Shown here piece by piece: positions 1 through 6,780 of a stretch of DNA of 28,000 nucleotides. This stretch comes from an uncultured Oscillospiraceae bacterium (GTDB lineage: Bacteria; Bacillota; Clostridia; Oscillospirales; Oscillospiraceae). The stretch covers positions 1 through 28,000 of the forward strand of contig CAAFMG010000038.1 of the NCBI GenBank assembly GCA_900763965.1, read 5' to 3'. Numbering within the stretch: position 1 is the first letter of the stretch; each line of letters opens with the position of its first letter. The notes beneath the pieces are model-generated. The model searched no databases, had not been told where the DNA came from, and was given only the letters and a program-made list of their open reading frames with translations. The position numbers and the translations under genes were made by a program.

Positions 1-1
1 C

Positions 2-910
2 ATCAAGGGCATGGGCGTGTTCGGTGTTGGCCTGTATGCCTTCCTGAACCGTCTGCTGATCCCCACCGGCCTGCATCACGCTCTGAACAACGTGTTCTGG
101 TTCGACACCATCGGCCTGGGCGACCTGACCGCTTACTGGGGCGCTCTGACTGAGGGCGGCGTTATGGCCAACGGCAACCCCGTCAACTGGTCCGTGGGTA
201 TGTACATGGCCGGCTTCTTCCCCTGCATGATGTTCGGTATCCCCGGTGCTGCTCTGGCCATGATCCAGACCGCTAAGCCCAACAAGCGCAAGGCTACCAT
301 CGGTATCATCGGTTCCGCCGCTGTCTGTGCTTTCCTGTGCGGCGTTACCGAGCCCTTCGAGTTCGCCTTCATGTTCCTGGCATTCCCCCTGTACGTTGTG
401 TACGCTCTGCTGTACGCTATCTTCGCAACCGTTACCGTCGCTCTGGGCTACCGCGCTGGCTTCTGCTTCTCCGCTGGCCTGACCGACGCTATCTTCTCCT
501 CCTTCCTGCCTGCTGCCAGCAAGAGCTGGCTGCTGATCCCCCTGGGCATCGCTGCATTCGTGGTGTTCTACCTGGTGTTCCTGTTCGCCATCAAGAAGTT
601 CGACCTGAAGACCCCCGGCCGTGAAGACGACCAGGACGGCGAAATGAAGATCGAGCTGGCTAACAACGACTACACCGCTATGGCTGAGATCATTATGGAA
701 GGTCTGGGCGGCAAGGACAACGTTGTTTCCATCGACCACTGCATCACCCGTCTGAGACTGGAAGTCAAGGACCGTCTGCTGGTTGACGAGAAGAAGATCA
801 AGTCCTCCGGTGCTGCCGGCGTTATCCGCCCGGGCAAGACCTCCGTTCAGGTCATCATCGGACCCAAGGTTCAGTTCGTCTTCGACGAATTCAAGAAGCT
901 GGCTAAGTAA
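2..910 (+). CDS. nagE: PTS N-acetylglucosamine/glucose-type EIICB permease, 3' part (5' end outside window)
   Basis: Membrane permease of the phosphotransferase system that imports and phosphorylates an amino sugar or glucose. The reading frame is open to the left edge, so the N-terminal part of the EIIC domain is missing. The visible part holds the EIIC signature PTGLHHALNN, the conserved GVTEPFEF segment, several hydrophobic membrane spans and the FSAGLTDAIFS stretch. The linker LKTPGRED is followed by an EIIB domain with the phosphorylated cysteine in DHCITRLRL (Cys codon at 740-742). The protein ends after EIIB, so no EIIA is fused, unlike E. coli NagE, and EIIA must be supplied by another protein. 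Similarity by eye is closest to NagE, so GlcNAc is the best guess; glucose or another hexose is possible. Codons are strongly restricted (CTG, AAG, GCT, GAC, ATC), as in a highly expressed gene. A hairpin follows 75 bases after the stop. Confidence 0.88.
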   Translation: MKGMGVFGVGLYAFLNRLLIPTGLHHALNNVFWFDTIGLGDLTAYWGALTEGGVMANGNPVNWSVGMYMAGFFPCMMFGIPGAALAMIQTAKPNKRKATIGIIGSAAVCAFLCGVTEPFEFAFMFLAFPLYVVYALLYAIFATVTVALGYRAGFCFSAGLTDAIFSSFLPAASKSWLLIPLGIAAFVVFYLVFLFAIKKFDLKTPGREDDQDGEMKIELANNDYTAMAEIIMEGLGGKDNVVSIDHCITRLRLEVKDRLLVDEKKIKSSGAAGVIRPGKTSVQVIIGPKVQFVFDEFKKLAK

Positions 911-984
911 GCAGCCCAAACTGCCGCGGCCCACGCGGTAAGCCAATGCGTCAGTTCTTTCCGGGACTGATAAGCAGCTTCAAA

Positions 985-1030
985 AATATTCCCCCCTATG
1001 CAGGTCACGGCTTGCATAGGGGGGATATTT
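985..1030 (+). terminator. Hairpin downstream of the PTS gene, probable terminator
   Basis: A long inverted repeat pairs 985-1002 (core CCCCCCTATGCA) with 1013-1030 (core TGCATAGGGGGG) around a loop of about 10 bases, with one bulged T. It is followed by a short ATATTTAT stretch rather than a clean T-run. Its place directly after the PTS stop makes termination or 3'-end mRNA protection the likely role. Confidence 0.6.
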
Positions 1031-1097
1031 ATAGCGCAGTGCAGAATTGTAGAAAGCAAACGAGCCAGACCTTCCCTAGCTCCGTCCATGATCCAGT

Positions 1098-1155
1098 AAA
1101 ATGAAATAAGCTCTCAATCTGGCTTTTAACCGATGATTGAGAGCTTATTCCATTT
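1098..1155 (-). repeat. Long near-perfect inverted repeat (orphan hairpin)
   Basis: Arms 1098-1118 and 1135-1155 (core AAGCTCTCAATC / GATTGAGAGCTT) pair over 21 bases with one mismatch around a loop of about 16 bases. On the - strand the stem runs into a T-rich tail, so it could terminate a - strand transcript, but no - strand gene was found upstream of it. It could also be a remnant of a mobile-element end. Confidence 0.55.
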
Positions 1156-1368
1156 CGCTGTCAATTTGCAGTTTCACTTGTAACCACCCTTTCTATTGAT
1201 TCAAGTCAGGATCCTCTATACCATCGACTTCCTATGAGAAATATCGACTGATCGGATGGGATCTTTGGTATTTGTCCTTCCTTGTACTTACATATTACCA
1301 CACCCTCCCCAAATTGCAAGATGGGATACTCTACAAAGAAACGCCCCATTTTTCCTACAGAAAATCAA

Positions 1369-1397
1369 TTGAATCCGTCGGGTCTATGTGGTATGAT
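1369..1397 (+). promoter_or_regulatory. Predicted sigma-A promoter of the macro/VWA/ARH operon
   Basis: -35 TTGAAT at 1369-1374, a 17-base spacer and -10 TATGAT at 1392-1397. The start codon lies about 65 bases downstream, behind an AGGAGGG ribosome-binding site at 1450-1456. Confidence 0.6.
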
Positions 1398-1462
1398 AGA
1401 TATGTTGGGCGGCTGGCAGCTGCCCTTTTTGCATATACCGGAAAGAAAAAGGAGGGATCCTT

Positions 1463-2506
1463 ATGCCCTTTGCCATCGTCCGCAACGATATCGTCAATAT
1501 GTCCGCCGATGCCATTGTCAACACCGCAAACCCCAAGCCGGTGATTGGCAGCGGGGTGGACAGCTCCATCCACAAAGCAGCCGGGCCTGCACTGCTGCAA
1601 GCCCGCCAGGTCATCGGCCCTTTGGCCCCCGGCGATGCCGCCATCACACCGGGCTATCAGCTGGATGCCAAATATGTGATCCACACCGCAGGCCCGGTCT
1701 GGATCGACGGGAAGCACCAGGAGGAAGCCCTTCTTGCCTCCTGCTACCGAAAATCCTTAGCACTTGCCAAAGCCCACCACTGCGCCAGCATCGCCTTTCC
1801 CCTCATCTCCACGGGAAATTATGGCTTCCCCCAGGGGCTGGCCCTGCAAATCGCCATCCGGGAATTCAGCGCATTCCTGCTGGAAAACGATATGCAGATC
1901 TATCTGGTGGTCTTTGGGCATTCCGCCTTTGCCCTGTCTGAAAAACTGGTAAGCTCTGTTGCTTCCTATATTGATGAACACTACGTTCAGCAAAAGACCC
2001 AGGAGGAATACGGCCAGGCCCCCGCCCTTTTCCGCCGCCTGCGGGATGCGATGCCGACCAAGGAGTGCCCGTCCCAGGCGTATCCTGTGGCCATGGAATG
2101 TCCCCAGGAGGCTGTCCCCTTTCAGGAAGCAGACCTTCACGCCGCTCTGGCCCAGCTGGATGCAGGCTTTTCGGAGACTGTTCTCCAATGGATTGACGCC
2201 TCCGGGAAAAAGGATGCCCAAATCTACAAAAAAGCCCTGCTGACCAAGCAGCATTTCTCCAAAATCCGGAACAATCCCCATTACAAGCCCACCAAGCAGA
2301 CCGCCGTTGCCCTGGCCCTGGCTCTGGAACTGAACCTGGAGGATGCCCGGGATCTTCTGAGCCGGGCCGGTTACGCTCTGTCCAACAGCAGCAAATTTGA
2401 CCTGATCATCCGCTACTGCATCGAGCACAAATGCTTCGATCTGGTGCAGATCAACTGCCTGCTGTACGATTTCGACCAGCCTCTGCTGGGCTCTGTGGAA
2501 AAGTAA
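1463..2506 (+). CDS. Macrodomain protein with C-terminal helical (HTH-like) domain
   Basis: The N-terminal half (residues about 1-175) is a macrodomain, a fold that binds ADP-ribose and often removes it from proteins or from O-acetyl-ADP-ribose. Seen directly: VNTANP at residues 19-24, the phosphate-loop region GSGVDSSIHKAAG at 29-41 (a variant of the usual GGGGVDGAIH), and STGNYGFP at 116-123. Residues about 175-245 look like a linker. Residues about 250-347 form a helical domain (SKIRNN...ALALELNLEDARDLLSRAGYALS) that resembles XRE-type helix-turn-helix segments appended to other Clostridia signalling proteins. The start is fixed by GGAGGG at 1451-1456. It is the first gene of an operon with a VWA protein and an ADP-ribosylglycohydrolase, which supports a role in ADP-ribose metabolism. 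Whether it hydrolyses or only binds the ligand cannot be told from sequence. Confidence 0.85.
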   Translation: MPFAIVRNDIVNMSADAIVNTANPKPVIGSGVDSSIHKAAGPALLQARQVIGPLAPGDAAITPGYQLDAKYVIHTAGPVWIDGKHQEEALLASCYRKSLALAKAHHCASIAFPLISTGNYGFPQGLALQIAIREFSAFLLENDMQIYLVVFGHSAFALSEKLVSSVASYIDEHYVQQKTQEEYGQAPALFRRLRDAMPTKECPSQAYPVAMECPQEAVPFQEADLHAALAQLDAGFSETVLQWIDASGKKDAQIYKKALLTKQHFSKIRNNPHYKPTKQTAVALALALELNLEDARDLLSRAGYALSNSSKFDLIIRYCIEHKCFDLVQINCLLYDFDQPLLGSVEK

Positions 2507-2519
2507 CCTGTCAGGTGAC
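2503..2519 (+). promoter_or_regulatory. Small palindromic hairpin at end of macrodomain gene
   Basis: GTAACCT-GTC-AGGTGAC spans the macrodomain stop codon and is followed by CTTTTCCCCC. It is too short and weak to be called a firm terminator; it may tune read-through into the VWA gene. Confidence 0.3.
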
Positions 2520-2590
2520 CTTTTCCCCCGAAAAATCTCCTATGATATGGCTGTAAGATCCTTAAGCCCCAATCAAAGGAGGAACACATT

Positions 2591-3241
2591 ATGAAAAAGG
2601 AACTGACAGAACTGGTTTTTATCCTGGACCGCAGCGGCTCTATGGCCGGACTGGAAACCGATACCATCGGCGGCTTCAATGCCATGCTGGCAAAGCAGCG
2701 CAAGGAACCGGGGGATGCCTTCGTTTCCACGGTGCTGTTTGACAATGAGACAGAGGTCATCCACGACCGTGCCCCTCTGGATCAGGTGGAGGATCTGACC
2801 CAGGAGCAGTATTACGTCCGGGGCTGCACCGCCCTGCTGGATGCGGTAGGCGGTGCCATCCGCCACATTGGGAATGTCCATCGGTACGCCCGGAAGGAAG
2901 ATGTCCCGGAAAAGACCCTGTTTATCATCACCACCGACGGCATGGAAAATGCCAGCCGCCGGTACACATACCCCCAGGTGCGGAAGATGATTCAGGAAAA
3001 GCAGAAGCATGGCTGGGAATTTCTGTTCCTGGGGGCCAATATAGATGCCGCCGCCGAGGCCAGCCGCTTCGGCATCGGTCAGGACAGAGCCGCCAACTAC
3101 TGCTGCGATGCAAAAGGCACCGCCCTTAACTACACAGTGATCAGTGAAGCGATCAGCCAGTTCCGCTCCAGTATGCCCCTGGCAGCGGACTGGAAAGAAA
3201 AAATTGACAAAGACTATGAGAAAAGAGGTGGCCGCAGATGA
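2591..3241 (+). CDS. von Willebrand factor A (VWA) domain protein
   Basis: A 216-residue cytoplasmic protein that is almost entirely one VWA domain, a metal-dependent protein-interaction module. The MIDAS metal site is complete: DRSGS at residues 13-17, Thr80 in RGCTALLDAVG and Asp116 in TTDGMEN. There is no signal peptide or membrane segment. A strong AAAGGAGG at 2575-2582 sets the start. The gene lies 84 bases after the macrodomain gene, and its stop overlaps the ATG of the ADP-ribosylglycohydrolase gene by four bases (ATGA), so these two proteins are likely translationally coupled. Related bacterial VWA proteins occur beside macrodomain and Ter-type stress genes. Its partner is unknown; acting as an adaptor for the neighbouring ADP-ribose enzymes is an inference from the operon. 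Confidence 0.85.
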   Translation: MKKELTELVFILDRSGSMAGLETDTIGGFNAMLAKQRKEPGDAFVSTVLFDNETEVIHDRAPLDQVEDLTQEQYYVRGCTALLDAVGGAIRHIGNVHRYARKEDVPEKTLFIITTDGMENASRRYTYPQVRKMIQEKQKHGWEFLFLGANIDAAAEASRFGIGQDRAANYCCDAKGTALNYTVISEAISQFRSSMPLAADWKEKIDKDYEKRGGRR

Positions 3242-4035
3242 TCGGTGCAATTCTCGGCGACATGATCGGCAGTCCCTATGAATTCGATCAAGGCACAAAA
3301 ACAAAGGATTTCCCCCTGTTCCCTCCCCAGGCGACCTACACCGATGACACAGTGATGACCCTGGCGGTGGCCCAGGCCTTTCTGGATGCCGCCCCCGGAA
3401 TGTCCGACGGGGCGATCCAGGCGCTGCTGGCCCAGCGTATGCGCGCCTTTGGCAAAGCCTTTCCCCACGCAGGCTACGGCGGCCGGTTCCGCCTGTGGCT
3501 GGAAGATCCCGGCATGGGGCCCTACGGCAGCTATGGAAACGGCTCTGCCATGCGGGTCTCCTCCGTGGCATGGATGTTTGACACCCTGGAATCGGTGCGC
3601 CACGCCGCCCGGCTGTCCGCCCAGGTGACCCACAATCACCCGGAGGGCATCAAGGGTGCCGAGGCAACCGCCAGTGCCATCTTCCTGGCCCGAACCGGGG
3701 CATCCAAGCAGGAGATAACGTCCTACATCCGGGAGCAGTTCGGCTATCCCCTGCTGCGCACCTGCGATGAGATCCGCCCCACCTATCACCATGTGGAAAG
3801 CTGCCAGGAGACCGTCCCGGAGGCCATCACCGCCTTCCTGGAAGGAAGCTCCTTTGAAGATGTCATCCGCACCGCCGTCTCCCTGGGCGGTGACTGCGAC
3901 ACCCTCACCGCCATCGCCGGCAGCATCGCCGAGGGCTTCTACGGCGTACCGGAAAATCTGGCCGCCGAATGCTTCCGCCGCCTGCCCCCGCAGCTGCGCA
4001 CCACCCTGGAAGCCTTTTTGCAGCGGTATCGTTAA
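3238..4035 (+). CDS. ADP-ribosylglycohydrolase (ARH/DraG family)
   Basis: A 265-residue enzyme of the ADP-ribosylglycohydrolase family, which cleaves ADP-ribose from modified protein side chains or small molecules with two Mg ions. Visible family motifs in order: GAILGDMIGSPYE at the N-terminus, the metal-binding TDDT at residues 35-38, YGNGSAMRV at 99-107, THNHPEG at 131-137, and the second metal motif GGDCDT at 217-222 (Asp219, Asp221, Thr222) followed by AGSIAEGFYG. All key acidic residues are present, so it should be active. The start overlaps the end of the VWA gene (ATGA), with AGAGGTGG just upstream. The substrate (Arg, Ser, DNA base or free ADP-ribose derivative) cannot be read from the sequence. 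A strong bidirectional terminator follows. Confidence 0.92.
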   Translation: MIGAILGDMIGSPYEFDQGTKTKDFPLFPPQATYTDDTVMTLAVAQAFLDAAPGMSDGAIQALLAQRMRAFGKAFPHAGYGGRFRLWLEDPGMGPYGSYGNGSAMRVSSVAWMFDTLESVRHAARLSAQVTHNHPEGIKGAEATASAIFLARTGASKQEITSYIREQFGYPLLRTCDEIRPTYHHVESCQETVPEAITAFLEGSSFEDVIRTAVSLGGDCDTLTAIAGSIAEGFYGVPENLAAECFRRLPPQLRTTLEAFLQRYR

Positions 4036-4041
4036 GCCATA

Positions 4042-4096
4042 AAAAAGCCATACAGCCCTTGTTTCTCCGGAAAATAGCGGGCTGTATGGCTTTTCT
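4042..4096 (+). terminator. Bidirectional terminator between ARH and LysR genes
   Basis: AAAAAGCCATACAGCCC (4042-4058) pairs with GGGCTGTATGGCTTTT (4079-4094), flanked by A-run and T-run. It serves the + strand ARH operon and, read in reverse, the convergent lysR gene, whose stop codon touches it. Confidence 0.85.
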
Positions 4097-5019
4097 TATT
4101 GGGGATCGGGAAGCGTTTCCATGCCCCTCAGCACCTTGCTTTGGATCTGGCCGATCTGCTGCTGCAAATAGTGAAGCAGCACCCGGGAGACGACGGAGTT
4201 GGTGGTTTTGGAGAAGGCAAGGCCGATTTTGCGGCTGCTGACCGGCTCTAAGGGGCGGGATACGATGCCGGTGCGGCCGGTGCTTTCCAGCACCAATTCC
4301 TGAAAAATGGTGACCCCCAGGCCCCTGCGGACAAAGGCCATGATTAAGGGGTCATCTCGAAAACTGTAGATGATTCTCGGCTGAAGCTGGCTCTTTTTTA
4401 GTAGGTGCTGGATATCATTATCGCAGCCGGGGGTTTCAATGATCATGGGATATTGAAACAATTCTTCAAGGGATATCCGGCTTTTTCCTGCCAGGGGATG
4501 GTTTTCCGGCAAAACAGCGTACAGAGGATCCTCCCACAGGGGGTAAAAATCCAGCCCATCGGCAACGATGCCGGACAAAAAGCCGCAGTCCACCTGACCG
4601 TGGCGGATCCAGGTGCGGATCTCATCGTAGTTGCCGTCCAGGATCTCCACCCGCACCTTGGGGTAATGCTCCTGAAAATAAGCCACCACCTCCGGCATCC
4701 ACAGGGCGGTAACGCTGGAAAAGCTGCCGATCCGCAGGACTCCTTCAATGCTGTTGTTGATGGTAAAGGCCGCCTGCCGAAGGCGGTCCTTTTGATTGGC
4801 CAGCTCCCGGATATAGGGCAGCAGCCGCTGTCCGTTGTCCGTCAGCGCCACCCCCCGGTTGATCCGTGCAAACAGTTGCACCCCCAGCTCCTCCTCCAAT
4901 CCCGCCATCATCTGGCTGATGCCGGACTGGGTATAGTTCAGTGCCTCTGCCGCCTTGGAAAAGCTGCCGGTTTCGTACACCTTTAAGAAGATCTCATACC
5001 GATCCTTCTGCTCCCGCAT
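4096..5019 (-). CDS. LysR-type transcriptional regulator
   Basis: A 307-residue LysR-family regulator. The N-terminal winged helix-turn-helix is clear (YEIFLKVYETGSFSKAAEALNYTQSGISQ...LEEELGVQLFARINRGVALTDNG), followed by the linker helix and a periplasmic-binding-protein-like effector domain from about residue 90. Start choice: an ATG at 5034 is in frame, but the ATG at 5017-5019 has GGGAGG seven bases upstream and puts the HTH at the usual distance from the N-terminus, so it is preferred. It is divergent from the NSS symporter gene with interlocking promoters around a dyad, the classic arrangement for LysR control of its neighbour. A substrate of the symporter (probably an amino acid or indole-like compound) may be the co-inducer; that is inference. 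Confidence 0.92.
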   Translation of the reverse strand: MREQKDRYEIFLKVYETGSFSKAAEALNYTQSGISQMMAGLEEELGVQLFARINRGVALTDNGQRLLPYIRELANQKDRLRQAAFTINNSIEGVLRIGSFSSVTALWMPEVVAYFQEHYPKVRVEILDGNYDEIRTWIRHGQVDCGFLSGIVADGLDFYPLWEDPLYAVLPENHPLAGKSRISLEELFQYPMIIETPGCDNDIQHLLKKSQLQPRIIYSFRDDPLIMAFVRRGLGVTIFQELVLESTGRTGIVSRPLEPVSSRKIGLAFSKTTNSVVSRVLLHYLQQQIGQIQSKVLRGMETLPDPQ

Positions 5020-5054
5020 CCTGTGGCCTCCCATAAGTTTTTGTAATGTGTATC

Positions 5055-5075
5055 AGTAAAAACATTCGTTTTACT
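5055..5075. promoter_or_regulatory. Candidate LysR operator dyad
   Basis: AGTAAAA (5055-5061) and TTTTACT (5069-5075) form an inverted repeat with seven bases between the arms. The right arm overlaps the predicted -35 box of the symporter gene, and the dyad covers the expected start of the lysR transcript. It would therefore suit both autorepression and control of the symporter. Confidence 0.5.
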
Positions 5076-5098
5076 TATAGTATAACCTATGCTATTCT
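5070..5098 (+). promoter_or_regulatory. Predicted promoter of the NSS symporter gene
   Basis: -35 TTTACT at 5070-5075, 17-base spacer, -10 TATTCT at 5093-5098. The -35 is imperfect, as expected for an activator-dependent promoter, and overlaps the candidate LysR dyad. Confidence 0.45.
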
Positions 5099-5107
5099 AA
5101 TTTGCAA
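5079..5107 (-). promoter_or_regulatory. Predicted promoter of the lysR gene
   Basis: On the - strand, -35 TTGCAA (5102-5107), 17-base spacer, -10 TATACT (5079-5084). It lies face to face with, and overlaps, the symporter promoter. Confidence 0.55.
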
Positions 5108-5185
5108 GCATCAGGAAGCGCAAATCTCCAAGCAGGAACATCCCCGCAGATTCGGCGTTTCCCGGAAACAGGAGCGTAGAAAGCT

Positions 5186-6577
5186 ATGGAAAAGAAAGCA
5201 AATCATTTTTCCGGCCAGATCGGATTTGTTCTGGCCGCAGCAGGCAGCGCCGTGGGCGTAGGCAATCTCTGGCGGTTCCCCTATCTGGCCGCCAAGGACG
5301 GCGGCGGCCTGTTTCTGATCGTATATCTGGCCCTGGTGCTGACCTTCGGCTTTACCCTGCTTTGCTCGGATATCGCCATCGGACGGCGCACCAAGAAAAG
5401 CGCCATCGGTGCCTACGCAGAAATGGCCCCCAAATGGAAATTCCTGGGGATCCTGACCTTCCTGGTGCCGGTGCTAATCATGACCTACTACGCAGTCATT
5501 GGCGGCTGGATCACCAAGTATGCGGTGACCTTCCTCACCGGGCACACCGCTGCCGCCGCCCAGGACGGATATTTTACCGCCTTTATCTCCTCCCCGGTTT
5601 CTCCGGTGGTGTACGCTCTGGCATTTATGGGTGTGACCGCTTTCATCGTCTACAACGGCGTGCAGGGCGGCATTGAAAAGGTGTCCCGGAGCATGATGCC
5701 TCTGCTGCTGGTTTTGGTGGTGGTCATCGCCGGATTTTCCCTGACACTGCACAGCACCGATGCCGCCGGTCAGACCCGCACCGGCCTTCAGGGTCTTGTC
5801 TACTACCTGACGCCTCATACCCAGGGACTGACGGTGGGCCGGTTTTTGCAGATCCTGCTGGATGCCATGAGCCAGCTGTTTTTCTCCCTCAGCGTTTCCA
5901 TGGGCATTATGATCACCTACGGCTCCTATGTAAAGCCGGAGGTGGATCTGAATAAAGCCGTCAGCCAGATCGAGCTGTTTGACACCGGCGTTGCCCTGCT
6001 GGCAGGTGCCATGATCATTCCAGCGGTCTATGTCTTTTCCGGCACCGAGGGCATGAGCGCAGGCCCCAGTCTGATGTTCGTCTCCCTGCCCAAGGTGTTC
6101 GCCGCCATGGGCAAGGCCGGAACGGTGGTGGGTATTCTGTTCTTCGTCACCGCTATTTTCGCCACCCTGACCTCCTGCATCTCCGTGCTGGAGTCCATCA
6201 CCGCCAACGTGATGGAGATCTTCCACATCGCCCGGAAAAAGGCCGTGCTGATCCTGACCGTCATCTATCTGGCCGCCTCCGGGGTCATCGCCCTGGGCTA
6301 CAGCGTCTTCTATCTGGAGATCCCCCTGCCCAACGGCTCCGTCGGGCAGCTGCTGGATCTGATGGATTACATCAGCAACAGCGTGATGATGCCCTTCATC
6401 GCCCTGCTGTCCACCCTGCTCATCGGCTGGATCGTCACCCCGGACTATGTCATTGACGAGATCCAGCGCGGCGGCAGAAACTTCCGCCGGAAAAAGCTCT
6501 ACCGGGTCATGATCCGCTACATCGCCCCGGTAATGATGCTGGTGCTGTTCCTCCAATCCACGGGGATCCTGCATTAA
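5186..6577 (+). CDS. Neurotransmitter:sodium symporter (NSS/SNF) family transporter
   Basis: A 463-residue inner-membrane Na+-coupled symporter of the LeuT/TnaT/MhsT family, which takes up amino acids or related amines. The family signature GSAVGVGNLWRFPY is at residues 20-33 in the first, partly unwound membrane helix that forms the Na+ and substrate sites. About 11 hydrophobic segments follow, the usual number for bacterial members, and the length matches (about 450). The start ATG lies soon after GGAGCG; no better start is seen. Divergently transcribed from a LysR regulator that probably controls it. The exact substrate cannot be deduced; tryptophan, tyrosine or branched-chain amino acids are known for relatives. 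Confidence 0.92.
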   Translation: MEKKANHFSGQIGFVLAAAGSAVGVGNLWRFPYLAAKDGGGLFLIVYLALVLTFGFTLLCSDIAIGRRTKKSAIGAYAEMAPKWKFLGILTFLVPVLIMTYYAVIGGWITKYAVTFLTGHTAAAAQDGYFTAFISSPVSPVVYALAFMGVTAFIVYNGVQGGIEKVSRSMMPLLLVLVVVIAGFSLTLHSTDAAGQTRTGLQGLVYYLTPHTQGLTVGRFLQILLDAMSQLFFSLSVSMGIMITYGSYVKPEVDLNKAVSQIELFDTGVALLAGAMIIPAVYVFSGTEGMSAGPSLMFVSLPKVFAAMGKAGTVVGILFFVTAIFATLTSCISVLESITANVMEIFHIARKKAVLILTVIYLAASGVIALGYSVFYLEIPLPNGSVGQLLDLMDYISNSVMMPFIALLSTLLIGWIVTPDYVIDEIQRGGRNFRRKKLYRVMIRYIAPVMMLVLFLQSTGILH

Positions 6578-6601
6578 GCATCCAGAAATCCAACCCCAAA
6601 G

Positions 6602-6636
6602 GAGCTGTCTGATTGCAATATCAGGCAGCTCTTTTT
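6602..6636 (+). terminator. Rho-independent terminator after the NSS gene
   Basis: GAGCTGTCTGAT (6602-6613) pairs with ATCAGGCAGCTC (6620-6631), with one G-T pair, followed directly by TTTTT. Confidence 0.88.
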
Positions 6637-6692
6637 GGGGCAAAAAATTCCTTCGCTGTTGGTCATATTTCCGGTTTTCAGATAGACCCTGG

Positions 6693-6721
6693 TTGCAATT
6701 TGGGAAAAGCAGTGGTATTCT
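6693..6721 (+). promoter_or_regulatory. Predicted promoter of the MATE gene
   Basis: -35 TTGCAA at 6693-6698, 17-base spacer, -10 TATTCT at 6716-6721. It lies between the NSS terminator and the MATE start, which shows that MATE is likely transcribed separately. Confidence 0.45.
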
Positions 6722-6780
6722 TATGTCAGATTTTACATTGGTTTCCAAGGAAAGCGGGAACCGGTTCAGGAGGCGTATTC

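Larger units (their letters stand above)
911..1462. other. Gene-free stretch between PTS gene and macrodomain operon
   Basis: About 550 bases without a convincing gene. It holds the post-PTS hairpin (985-1030), a second very long hairpin (1098-1155) and the promoter of the next operon (1369-1397). Short open frames here have no recognisable motif and no good ribosome-binding site. Confidence 0.6.

Noticed and set aside
6613..6780. Upstream extension of the MATE open frame
   Set aside because: It runs through the NSS terminator and the MATE promoter and does not look like protein; the ATG at 6781 has a strong AGGAGG.
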